This document shows, piece by piece, positions 1 through 7,074 of a DNA stretch of 64,000 nucleotides. The position numbers and the translations under genes were made by a program. The notes under the pieces are model-generated. The model ran no database searches. It was not told the DNA's origin and saw only the letters and a list, made by a program, of their open reading frames with translations. The first letter of the stretch is position 1, and the number at the start of each line of letters is the position of its first letter. The stretch lies in contig DASVRT010000086.1 of assembly GCA_036388475.1 (NCBI GenBank), positions 1 to 64,000 on the forward strand, written 5' to 3'. The stretch comes from JALZHR01 sp036388475 (lineage in GTDB: Bacteria; Acidobacteriota; Blastocatellia; Pyrinomonadales; Pyrinomonadaceae).

Positions 1-129
1 TTGAAGAAAGTAAAAGCGAGAACTCAATCGGAATTGGAAAAGGCAATTGCTCTGGCTCTGGAAACGATTACGATTAGCGATTGCCTGAATTGGTTTCGGC
101 ATTGCGGCTACGAGGTTACGACCAAGTGA
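1..129 (+). mobile_element. IS630-type transposase, C-terminal end only (partial)
   Basis: An open frame enters from the left edge and stops at 129, giving 42 residues that end in DCLNWFRHCGYEVTTK. The pattern of an acidic helix followed by NWFRHCGY is the usual C-terminus of IS630/Tc1-mariner-like DDE transposases. Nothing of the DDE catalytic core lies inside the window, so it is unknown whether the full gene is intact. No clear terminal inverted repeat was recognised in the 150 bases that follow. Alternative: another protein with a chance resemblance, since only 42 residues are available. Confidence 0.55.
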
Positions 130-287
130 AAATTGCTATAAATTAAATTCCGGAATACAATTGTACATTATTTCGTTTTGCGGATTGGACTAAACTTCCG
201 CCGTCCGAAAAAGGCGTTTTTTGACGATTTATTTTCTCTTCTAAAGACTTTAATAATTAAATTTTGCATTTCATCGGCGTATCTAAA

Positions 288-566
288 TCAGGGAATCCAG
301 CCGCTGGCATAAGACCAATGCAGATTAGTAATCGCCTCTTCGGAAATTCCCGGAAACAGACGTTCGCAATCAGCCGCAAATGAGCTTTTATTGTTGTCGT
401 ATGATGCGGAACCATACCACGGTATCGCCATTGCCGCTTCATAAACCTGGTCGGCGTCCGCGGAGGCTTTCTCCCCGTATTTTTTCCTTATTTCCTCGCG
501 GCTGACAGAGTAATCCTTACCGAAAATTTCATTAATTATCTCGATAGGAGTAGATATTTCACTCAT
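288..566 (-). CDS. small protein of unknown function (92 aa)
   Basis: A 92-residue, acidic, soluble-looking protein with no signal peptide or membrane segment. It opens with MSEISTPIEIINEIFGKDY, has a basic EEIRKKYGEK stretch near residue 25, and ends in a conserved-looking aromatic patch (NLHWSYASGWIP). I do not recognise the family. It is isolated, lying between a transposase remnant and an outer-membrane protein gene on the same strand, with more than 250 bases of AT-rich sequence upstream. That setting fits a small orphan or recently acquired gene. The start at 566 is the only ATG giving a full frame. The overlapping frame at 257-442 is a shadow. Confidence 0.55.
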   Translation of the reverse strand: MSEISTPIEIINEIFGKDYSVSREEIRKKYGEKASADADQVYEAAMAIPWYGSASYDNNKSSFAADCERLFPGISEEAITNLHWSYASGWIP

Positions 567-747
567 AAATTTTATTTGAATTTAAGTTTATTTTTATCAA
601 TTCAGAAAATACCTATTTTATCATCCAGCTTATTTTCCGTTAAACAACGTCAGCCCGGATGCAGGAAAAAAATTACTATTCGCTGCTTTGCACAAAAATA
701 GCGAAAAAAGATTTTGTCTCTGGCTGCTATATTTTTCAATAATTTAA

Positions 748-766
748 GGCTACTCAACGAGTAGCC
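748..766. terminator. stem-loop terminator, probably bidirectional
   Basis: A perfect 7-bp stem (ggctact/agtagcc) with a cacgg-like five-base loop (caacg) is followed on the plus strand by cttttctcattttt. On the minus strand it lies about 57 bases past the stop of the beta-barrel gene at 824-2086 and is followed by ttaaattatt. It most likely ends that transcript. Confidence 0.6.
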
Positions 767-823
767 CTTTTCTCATTTTTATAGAATAAAATTTATTCTT
801 TTTCTGATTCGTCCCGATTCTCT

Positions 824-2086
824 CTAAAATCTCCTGAACAAATTAAAGCCGATTATCAAACGGCGCGGCGACAGCAGCAGATTGCTGGAATTGTAGCGGC
901 TCGTCGTGGTCGTCTGCGTGTTTGAAAACGTCAGCGCGAACGCGTGTTTTCCGATGTTTCTTTGAATCCCGAAGCCGATTGACGGATGCGAGATGTTGCG
1001 AAAGCCGGTGACGTTGAAATTGTTGTCGAAAAGCGCTTCGACCTGACCGAGCTTGAAACCGATGCGCGGCGTGAAATCGAATAAAGCCAGCAGATTCGGC
1101 GTAATCAACACGCTCGCGCCGAAGCCGAACGAAGCGCCGTGCTTCGGCAGGCGAAAAGAATTGGCGATGGTCGCGGGCGGAAAAAATTCTTCGGGGCGCG
1201 GATTGAAGCGGCGCGCGCCGTTCGCGTTCAGATGCAGCGCGGGCGAGAAGAAAAGATACACGCGTTTGCCGATGCGGCTGGAAATCATCGCCTGCAGGTT
1301 GTAGTTGTATTCTTCGGTAAAATTGCCGTTGCCTTCGACGCTGGCATACGTCGTCAGAGCAATCGGCGATTTCGCGCTCTGCGCCAGCCAGTTATAGCCG
1401 AAACCGATTTCGATTGTCCGGCACAAGCCTCGCTGGCACAAAGGCGAGCGATTTGCCGTGACGTAAAGCTTGTCGGTAATCCCGTAGGTCACGCTAAAAG
1501 AGGAAACGGAAAAACTGTCAAAGCCGAGCAGAGTTCTGCCGCTTTCGCTGATAGGATGAATCGGCTGCGAAAAACGGTGCGTAAAGCCGAGATTCCAACT
1601 TCCCTTCGGAACTTTTTTCGGCGTCGGAACATTAATCAGGCGATAATCATATGGCTCCTCGCCCTCGTCAAAATCGTAGACGCTTTCTTCCTGTTGAGTT
1701 TCCTGCGTTTCGACCGTTGCCGTACCGGCTTGTTTCGTCGTTTCGACGGGCTTTTCCTGAGCATTAGCAGTAGTAGTAGTGGAAGCGGTCGCCAGTTGCT
1801 CGACGGTTTTTTTGGTCGTATCGACGCGAATCTTTTCGCCGTTCGATTCGATTATCAAAACGCCCGGCGCGGTTTCGTCAAAAACCACTTTGATATTGCT
1901 TTTCGCCGAAACGGTTTTGCTCGTTTTTTCGCTTTCGACGCTCGCCTCTTTGGCAGGCGTATCGACATTTTCAGGCAAACTTTGACCGCGCGCCTCGACG
2001 GCGGCAACGGCGGCAACGATTAACAACGCCCCGAGATAGACGATGTTTCTGAAAATAACAATCGTCCCGAAAACTTTTTTAGTCAT
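824..2086 (-). CDS. predicted outer-membrane beta-barrel protein (DUF5777-like)
   Basis: A 420-residue exported protein. Residues 1-35 form a signal peptide with a long hydrophobic run (IVYLGALLIVAAVAAVEA). Residues 36-145 are a low-complexity Ser/Thr/Glu/Lys region containing an acidic DFDEGEEPYDY tract. From about residue 150 the chain alternates polar and hydrophobic residues in short Gly-rich strands (SWNLGFTHRFSQP, LLGFDSFSVSSFSVTYGI, IGFGIQRNIGKHAFALTF) and ends in an aromatic residue (NLFRRF), as outer-membrane barrels do. The pattern KGSWNLGFTHRF followed by a closing GFGIQ.N..KHAF.L.FSN resembles the DUF5777 barrel family. The start has GAGG about 10 bases upstream. Substrate and function are unknown, and it has no obvious operon partner. 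Confidence 0.65.
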   Translation of the reverse strand: MTKKVFGTIVIFRNIVYLGALLIVAAVAAVEARGQSLPENVDTPAKEASVESEKTSKTVSAKSNIKVVFDETAPGVLIIESNGEKIRVDTTKKTVEQLATASTTTTANAQEKPVETTKQAGTATVETQETQQEESVYDFDEGEEPYDYRLINVPTPKKVPKGSWNLGFTHRFSQPIHPISESGRTLLGFDSFSVSSFSVTYGITDKLYVTANRSPLCQRGLCRTIEIGFGYNWLAQSAKSPIALTTYASVEGNGNFTEEYNYNLQAMISSRIGKRVYLFFSPALHLNANGARRFNPRPEEFFPPATIANSFRLPKHGASFGFGASVLITPNLLALFDFTPRIGFKLGQVEALFDNNFNVTGFRNISHPSIGFGIQRNIGKHAFALTFSNTQTTTTSRYNSSNLLLSPRRLIIGFNLFRRF

Positions 2087-2192
2087 AAATAATAAACCTC
2101 AGATTGTTTTTTTGGTGCGTCAATATTCAAAATCCGAAGATAAAAAAAAGCGTGTTTTTTAATTTCTTTCAGATTTCGAGTCGAATTAATTA

Positions 2193-2232
2193 GCGTCCTC
2201 GACGTCTGATTGCAATCAGACGTCGAGGACGC
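2193..2232. repeat. perfect 40-bp palindrome
   Basis: Two 20-base arms (gcgtcctcgacgtctgattg and its exact reverse complement) meet with no loop. It lies between two minus-strand genes, about 106 bases upstream of the beta-barrel start and 150 bases downstream of the FG-GAP protein stop. No T-tract follows on either strand, so a classical terminator is not obvious. It could be a protein-binding site, a cruciform, or a transcript-end hairpin. Confidence 0.85.
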
Positions 2233-2382
2233 AGGCGGCAAAACGTATTCCGAAATTACAGCTTTTTGTTATCGTTATTATTCTTGTTGTCCATTACGAT
2301 AAACTGCAATTTCGGCTTTATTGTTATTGCTGCCGCCAAAGCCGGCAGCGGCAATCGCCCGAATAAAACCGGGCTTTTGCCG

Positions 2383-3777
2383 CTAGGGCACGAAAGCGTT
2401 GGGAATCGGTCTGTCGCCGGTCGCGCCGAACTGCACGCCCGTAAAACCCTGCGTGCTTTTTAGCTGATACCACGTGCCGTCGCGGAAAACCGCCAAATCG
2501 GTTTTGCCGTCGCCGTCATAATCGGCGGGCGCGGGCAAATCCGTCGAAATTCCGAATTGCACGGCGGTAAATCCGGCTTGGCTTCGCAATTGGTACCAGA
2601 CGCCGTCAGCCGGTCGAAAAACCGCCTGATCGGCTTTCCCGTCGCCGTCGTAATCGCCGACGACGGGTTTGTCGGTCGAATTTCCGAACTGAACCGCCGC
2701 AAAGCCAGCCTGACTGCGGAGCATATACCACGCGCCGTCAGCCGGTCGAAAAACTGCCTGATCGGCTTTGCCGTCGCCGTCGTAATCAGCCACAACGGGC
2801 TTGTCGCCGGTCGCGCCGAACTGCACGCCGCTGAATTGACCGTTAGCTAAATTCAGCATAAACCACGTGCCCGTGGACGGGCGGAAAATGCCGAGCTCCG
2901 CTTTTCCGTCGCCGTCAAAATCGGCAGGCTGCGGGATGTCGCCGGTCGCGCCGAACTGCACCGCCGTAAATCCCGACTGGCTTCTCAGCACATACCACGT
3001 GTTGTCGCGATAAACCGCCAAATCGGTTTTGTCGTCGCCGTCGTAATCGGCGGGGGCAATCTTATCCGTCGAAATTCCGAACTGCGTGGCGGTAAATCCG
3101 GCAGTGCTTCTGAGCAGATACCAGACGCCGTCCGACGGGCGAAAGACCGAAACATCGCTTTTATCGTCGCCGTCAAAATCAAACACGGGCGGGCGCGACG
3201 CCACCGGCGGTGGCGGCTCGGAGGTCGCGTTCGTCGTGTAAATCTGGTCGCCTTCGGGAAGCCCGTCGTTGTTTGCCTGATTGCCCGCGGAATAAAACGT
3301 GACGGGTCCGACGTTGGTTGCCGGCGCAGTCCAGTTAAATATCCAGACCGCTCCGTTTCCCTGATTGGGAAAAGTTCCGGCGGTCGTGTGTTCTATATAA
3401 CTGCGCCCGTTGGCGCCGATGATTTGAGTGCTGCCGCCGCCGACGCCGAAGCTGCCAGCCATTGTCGTGCCCGCCAGCGCGGTTAGTTGAAAACCCCAGC
3501 GGCGGCGCGTCTGGTCGGTGGTCTGGTGGCGCACTACGATTTGATAAGTCTGTCCGGGATTATAATTTTGCGGCGCGGTAATGGTAAATTGTCCGGTCGG
3601 CTTATTTAGAAGGTGACAACTCGAACAGGTCGTCTCGCCCGGCGCGCCCGTCACCCCGGCGGGCGGTCCGGCAATATAAGCCTCGCCGGTATGGACGAAA
3701 CTGTTATTTTTTGTCGAAAAAACCAACAGTACAAACCCGATAAAAAGCAGCAAAGACAGAACTTTTATTTTTTTCAT
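2383..3777 (-). CDS. secreted FG-GAP/VCBS repeat protein with an N-terminal CxxCH-bearing domain
   Basis: A 464-residue exported protein. Residues 1-24 are a signal peptide. Residues about 28-185 form a beta-sandwich-like domain of the choice-of-anchor V/Reeler type, opening with GAPGETTCSSCH; C51, C54 and H55 make a haem-c-like CxxCH motif. Residues 199-464 are six FG-GAP/VCBS-like units of about 42-45 residues, each with a D(Y/F)DGD(D/G)K calcium loop, an (A/V)(V/Y)(F/Y)R strand, a TWY.L turn and a GF..VQFG strand. Such repeats usually fold as a calcium-binding beta-propeller at the cell surface. The protein is probably an adhesin or surface-exposed recognition protein. Whether the CxxCH binds haem is unproven, but a cytochrome c gene lies directly upstream on the same strand. 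Confidence 0.75.
   Translation of the reverse strand: MKKIKVLSLLLFIGFVLLVFSTKNNSFVHTGEAYIAGPPAGVTGAPGETTCSSCHLLNKPTGQFTITAPQNYNPGQTYQIVVRHQTTDQTRRRWGFQLTALAGTTMAGSFGVGGGSTQIIGANGRSYIEHTTAGTFPNQGNGAVWIFNWTAPATNVGPVTFYSAGNQANNDGLPEGDQIYTTNATSEPPPPVASRPPVFDFDGDDKSDVSVFRPSDGVWYLLRSTAGFTATQFGISTDKIAPADYDGDDKTDLAVYRDNTWYVLRSQSGFTAVQFGATGDIPQPADFDGDGKAELGIFRPSTGTWFMLNLANGQFSGVQFGATGDKPVVADYDGDGKADQAVFRPADGAWYMLRSQAGFAAVQFGNSTDKPVVGDYDGDGKADQAVFRPADGVWYQLRSQAGFTAVQFGISTDLPAPADYDGDGKTDLAVFRDGTWYQLKSTQGFTGVQFGATGDRPIPNAFVP
2386..3183 (-). repeat. six in-frame coding repeats (FG-GAP units)
   Basis: This is the DNA behind residues 199-464 of the preceding gene. Units of about 126-135 bp recur six times. 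The last three are the most alike (shared GDYDGDGKADQAVFRPADG and RSQAGF blocks), which points to recent unit duplication or homogenisation. Expect copy-number variation between strains. Confidence 0.8.
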
Positions 3778-3855
3778 AGTTATTTCATCCCAAACTAGCC
3801 GACCGCCCTCAATTTCGCTGTAAGACAGAAAACAATATTTTTTTAAACGCGTCCG

Positions 3856-4215
3856 TCAGCGCTTAAACCCGCGCACGTATTCCCAGACGGCGCGAATCTC
3901 TTCCGGGCTGAGAGTGCTTTTAAAACCGGGCATTTTGCCTTTGCCGCTGGTAATCGCCCGGATTCCTCTGGCTTCGATTGCCTGCCATTGCGGGTTGGTG
4001 AAATCCTTCGCTCCGGTTTGTTTGCCTTTCGGCGTCTGCCCGCGCCCGTCGCTGCCGTGACATCTGGCACAGGACGCGGCGTAAATCTCGGCGCCGCCGC
4101 GCGCGTGAACGACGACCGAGCCGTTTCTCGAATTAACCGTCAATATCGTCAAAACAAACAAAATCGAAACCAGCACAACGAATAGCTTGATTCTCGTTAG
4201 CGATTGAAGCTTCAT
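3856..4215 (-). CDS. secreted or membrane-anchored mono-haem cytochrome c
   Basis: A 119-residue class I c-type cytochrome. Residues 1-36 are a signal peptide or anchor with the hydrophobic run LFVVLVSILFVLTILTV. CARCH at 49-53 binds haem covalently. M95, in GKGKMPGF, is the likely sixth ligand, and the closing helix LSPEEIRAVWEYVRGF is typical of the family. It would act in electron transfer outside the cytoplasmic membrane. I chose the ATG at 4215 because aggagagg lies about 7 bases upstream. A longer frame runs to 4443 but would translate the nested hairpin at 4245-4383. It is the last gene downstream of the anti-sigma factor and may be read with the sigma/anti-sigma genes. Confidence 0.85.
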   Translation of the reverse strand: MKLQSLTRIKLFVVLVSILFVLTILTVNSRNGSVVVHARGGAEIYAASCARCHGSDGRGQTPKGKQTGAKDFTNPQWQAIEARGIRAITSGKGKMPGFKSTLSPEEIRAVWEYVRGFKR

Positions 4216-4244
4216 TTTTACCTCTCCTTTTTCCCGAATGGGCG

Positions 4245-4383
4245 CACTCGCAAGCCGAGCGGTGAAAAGCGGCGCGCCGATTGAAAACCGGAAGCTCGAT
4301 AACCCGAGGAGGCTAATCTTTCCGTTATCTTTTTCTTCCGGTTCGGCGTTAATCGCCGCGTGCCGCCAGGCGGCTTGCGAGTG
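4245..4383 (-). other. 139-nt nested inverted-repeat structure in the cytochrome c leader
   Basis: Complementary segments nest inside each other. The outer pair is 4245-4257 with 4371-4383 (13 bp, perfect). Inside it are 4269-4274 with 4354-4359, 4276-4280 with 4343-4347, 4288-4294 with 4335-4341, and 4298-4303 with 4324-4329. Small local hairpins (cggcg-ttaat-cgccg at 4345-4358, and ggcgcgcc at 4271-4278) would allow a branched alternative. It fills the gap between the anti-sigma stop (4433) and the cytochrome ribosome-binding site. It could be a structured leader RNA, an mRNA-processing or stabilising element, or a small non-autonomous mobile element. I could not match it to a riboswitch class. 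Confidence 0.7.
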
Positions 4384-4432
4384 ATGTCTTTTGTTTTCTT
4401 TCGCGCCCGATACTAAAAACCTCGTTTGAAAA

Positions 4433-5023
4433 TTAATCGACAAGCGAAAGGTTTTCTATCTCGATAGTCGTCTCCCCCGAGTCGAGGCGGAAATTGTAAA
4501 TTCCTTCTTTCAAAGCCGGAAAAACAAATTCGCCGCAATCGTTTAAGAAAACCTTTTCGCTTGTCCGGGCGGAGAAAAGCTCCGCGCTCGCGGACGAGGC
4601 GCAATCGGGAAAAACCTGTCCGCTGACCTGACAGCTGCCGCCGGCAAAATGCAGTCGCAAATCGATTTCAAATTGTTCGGCGCGATAAAGCAGCTGACGG
4701 GATTCGGAAAAAACCAGCCGTTCCTGCAAAACCGTCTGCCAATCGTCGAAAACGAGACTGGCAAGCAGCCTTTTTATCTTTGAGTCGCCGGCGGCGGAAA
4801 CTTTCTTCTTCGGTCTGAAAATGTTCAGCAGCGCGGCTGTGTCGGCTTGTGAAACCTCCGGGTTTTTGTCGGCTTTCACGTATCTGAAAAAGCTTTCCAG
4901 TTGCGCCGCCCGCGCGGCGCACTCGGCGCACGCCCGCAGATGCCCGGAAACTTCCCGCTCTTCAGCCGTCGATTCGAAGCCTTCAAAGCTCTTCACAAGT
5001 TTTTCAAACTCTGGATGTTTCAT
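4433..5023 (-). CDS. putative zinc-binding anti-sigma factor
   Basis: A 196-residue protein. Its N-terminus carries the zf-HC2 pattern H28-x3-C32-x2-C35 (GHLRACAECAARA), typical of anti-sigma factors that hold ECF sigma factors inactive. No transmembrane helix is visible, unlike most membrane-spanning partners. The C-terminal half (about 100-196) is strand-rich and reads like a carboxypeptidase-regulatory or Ig-like domain (SGQVFPD, GEFVFPALKEGIYNFRLD). The gene starts 72 bases after the sigma factor stop and is almost certainly in its operon. The predicted role is to bind and restrain that sigma factor until a signal releases it. Confidence 0.7.
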   Translation of the reverse strand: MKHPEFEKLVKSFEGFESTAEEREVSGHLRACAECAARAAQLESFFRYVKADKNPEVSQADTAALLNIFRPKKKVSAAGDSKIKRLLASLVFDDWQTVLQERLVFSESRQLLYRAEQFEIDLRLHFAGGSCQVSGQVFPDCASSASAELFSARTSEKVFLNDCGEFVFPALKEGIYNFRLDSGETTIEIENLSLVD

Positions 5024-5095
5024 TTAATCTCTCCGCAGTAAATCCCTCTCTGAAGGTGTAGTCGCGCGAAAGGGCGAAAAAATACATCGCTTCGA

Positions 5096-5662
5096 TTATT
5101 TAGGCAATAATTTTATTAGTTTTTCCAGACAGCGCGCCCGCGTCGGACCGATGCTGCCGAGCGGAATGTCCAGCATTCGGGCGATTTCGGCGTAAGGCGC
5201 TTGATGTCGGTTGAGATAAAGCAGCGTCAGCAGGCGGCGGCAGCGCACGTCGATGGCGGCGAGCGCGTCTTCAATCTGTTTTTCCTCTTCGAGTTGGATT
5301 AAATGCTCGTCCGGCGACAGGCTGGGGTCGACGACTTCAAAGCCGACGGTGCTTTCCAGCTCGTCAATCGACTTCGGCTTGCCGCGCGTTTCGCGATGGA
5401 TAAGGTGAATGGTTTTGTGCTGCGTGGTCGTGACGAGCCACGCCCGCAGAAATTCGGGTTTTTCGAGCGTCCCGATTTTTTGAAAAAGCGTGGTGAAAAC
5501 TTCCTGCAAAACGTCCGCAGCCAAATCCCTGTGAAGTCCGGCTCGCAGCGGAATCGAATACAGCAGGTTCTGATATTTGTAAACAATCGTTTCCCACGCC
5601 GATTCGTCGCCGCCGCGCGCCCGCTCGACCAGTTCTTCGTCGGTGTGAAACATCTGTTTCAA
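5096..5662 (-). CDS. ECF-type RNA polymerase sigma factor
   Basis: A 188-residue sigma-70 family protein with only regions 2 and 4, as in ECF factors. Region 2 spans about 10-90 (DEELVERARGGDESAWETIV, then DLAADVLQEVFTTLFQKIG for -10 recognition). Region 4 spans about 130-185 (IEDALAAIDVRCRRLLTLLY, then a helix-turn-helix with APYAEIARMLDIPLGSIGPT). It would direct RNA polymerase to a regulon that may include its neighbours. Its start lies 9 bases after the upstream subtilase stop, so the two are likely co-transcribed. The linker (about 95-125) is longer than in minimal ECFs. Confidence 0.9.
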   Translation of the reverse strand: MKQMFHTDEELVERARGGDESAWETIVYKYQNLLYSIPLRAGLHRDLAADVLQEVFTTLFQKIGTLEKPEFLRAWLVTTTQHKTIHLIHRETRGKPKSIDELESTVGFEVVDPSLSPDEHLIQLEEEKQIEDALAAIDVRCRRLLTLLYLNRHQAPYAEIARMLDIPLGSIGPTRARCLEKLIKLLPK

Positions 5663-5671
5663 TCAGTTCCG

Positions 5672-6973
5672 TTACGGAACGGGATTTATCGTTACCGCCC
5701 GCGCCGCATCCACGCGCAGAAACATACTGTCGGTGACATCCGTCGAAGTGCCGCGGATGTGAGCAGCGACCTGGTTCGAACTCATATCGGGATGTTTAAC
5801 CATCACCAGCGCCGCGATTCCCGCAACGACCGGAGCCGCCATCGACGTGCCGCGCCAGGTGGCAAATCTGCCGTTCGGAATGGCGCTGACGATGCCGTCG
5901 CCCGGCGCCATCAGGCTGACCCAATTGCCGCGCGTCGAAAAAACTGCCAGGGAATCGAAATTAGTGCTGGCGGCGACGGCAATCAAGCTACTGGTTTCTT
6001 CGGCGGCGGGAAAAATACGCGTTCCGTCGCCGGTATTTCCGGCGGCGGCGACCACCACTATTTTCAGATTTCGCAATTCGGCGAAACTGTCGTCAGCCGA
6101 CGAGCGATTTTCGTCCAGAATCGCGCCCAGCAGCTCCCTGATGAGAAAAGTTTTTTCAGTCGTTCCTAAACTCAGATTGATAATGTCCGCGCCGTCGTCG
6201 GTATAAATATTTCCGTCCGGGTTTGCCGCGTATCGCAAACCTTCGGCGAGATGCCAGATATTGCCCATTCCATTCTGGTCGAGCACGCGCACGGGAATGA
6301 TTTTAGCATCCGGCGCGACCACCGTCGCGATTCCCGCCACGGCGGTTCCGTGCCCGTAAGCGCCTTGTCCCCAGGTTCCTACTTCGCCGGCGTAATAATC
6401 ATAATCGACATAATCGTAGCCGGGCAGCAATTTGCCCGCAAAAACCGGATGATGATAATCGATTCCCGTGTCGAGCACGGCAATTTTCATTCCTGCCCCG
6501 CGCGAGATTTTATGCGACGCCGGCAGGTTGATTTTCTGCGTCATCCATTGATTCGAATAACCTTTGATGCTGCCGCCGATACTCCACGAGCCGCCGATAC
6601 TCCACGAGCCGCCCATACTCCAGGGCAGCGCGCTCTGGCTCGGCGAGCCGATCAGATAATTAGGCTCGGCGTAAACTACTCGCCCTCTGGCGTCGTTTCG
6701 CAGTTGGCTGACGACTTCCGCGACGGCTCTGCCGCCCAGAATCTGCATTCGATAATGCGGGCTGGCTCCCAATTGACAGATTGGCGTCGGATTCAGCCCG
6801 TACTGCGCCGCTATCGCCGGAAGCTGCGAAGTTCGGTTGAGCTTGATAACCACCTCGCCCGGTTCAAAAAAGACGCCCGCGTCCTGCTGCGCTGAAACAA
6901 AAACGCTGCCGGCGAAAAAAACCAGGAAAAACAGAAAAACGGCGGCAATGCCCGGAATGCTTTCACGTCGCAT
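5672..6973 (-). CDS. secreted subtilisin-like serine protease (S8)
   Basis: A 433-residue exported protease. Residues 1-28 are a signal peptide and residues 33-110 resemble an inhibitor-I9-like prodomain. The catalytic triad is visible: D168 (AVLDTGID), H208 (GHGTAVAG) and S377 (GTSMAAP), with oxyanion Asn N313 (AAGNTGDG). Between prodomain and catalytic domain lies a short Gly/Ser/Trp repeat (SWSIGG units around residues 118-135, encoded by 21-bp-type DNA repeats near 6570-6625), which may be a flexible processing linker. It is the first gene of the run protease, sigma factor, anti-sigma factor, cytochrome c. Co-location suggests the protease is a target of, or a signal source for, the sigma circuit. 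Confidence 0.9.
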   Translation of the reverse strand: MRRESIPGIAAVFLFFLVFFAGSVFVSAQQDAGVFFEPGEVVIKLNRTSQLPAIAAQYGLNPTPICQLGASPHYRMQILGGRAVAEVVSQLRNDARGRVVYAEPNYLIGSPSQSALPWSMGGSWSIGGSWSIGGSIKGYSNQWMTQKINLPASHKISRGAGMKIAVLDTGIDYHHPVFAGKLLPGYDYVDYDYYAGEVGTWGQGAYGHGTAVAGIATVVAPDAKIIPVRVLDQNGMGNIWHLAEGLRYAANPDGNIYTDDGADIINLSLGTTEKTFLIRELLGAILDENRSSADDSFAELRNLKIVVVAAAGNTGDGTRIFPAAEETSSLIAVAASTNFDSLAVFSTRGNWVSLMAPGDGIVSAIPNGRFATWRGTSMAAPVVAGIAALVMVKHPDMSSNQVAAHIRGTSTDVTDSMFLRVDAARAVTINPVP

Positions 6974-7074
6974 GAAACCCTCCCAATTAACCTTCGATTG
7001 AATAATTACGAAATAGTCCCTTTACAATAGTCCGCCGAACATCGAAAAAAATACATATCAGCTAAAAAAAAATT

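Noticed and set aside
1139..2023. A 294-codon plus-strand frame opposite the beta-barrel gene
   Set aside because: Arg/Phe-rich composition without motifs or ribosome-binding site; the minus-strand gene has a signal peptide and barrel pattern.
4245..4383. Known riboswitch before the cytochrome gene
   Set aside because: I could not find the conserved cores of cobalamin, TPP, SAM, FMN or cyclic-di-GMP classes, so I left it as an unnamed structure.
4216..4443. An N-terminal extension of the cytochrome c
   Set aside because: It would translate the nested hairpin; a strong ribosome-binding site and signal peptide start at 4215.
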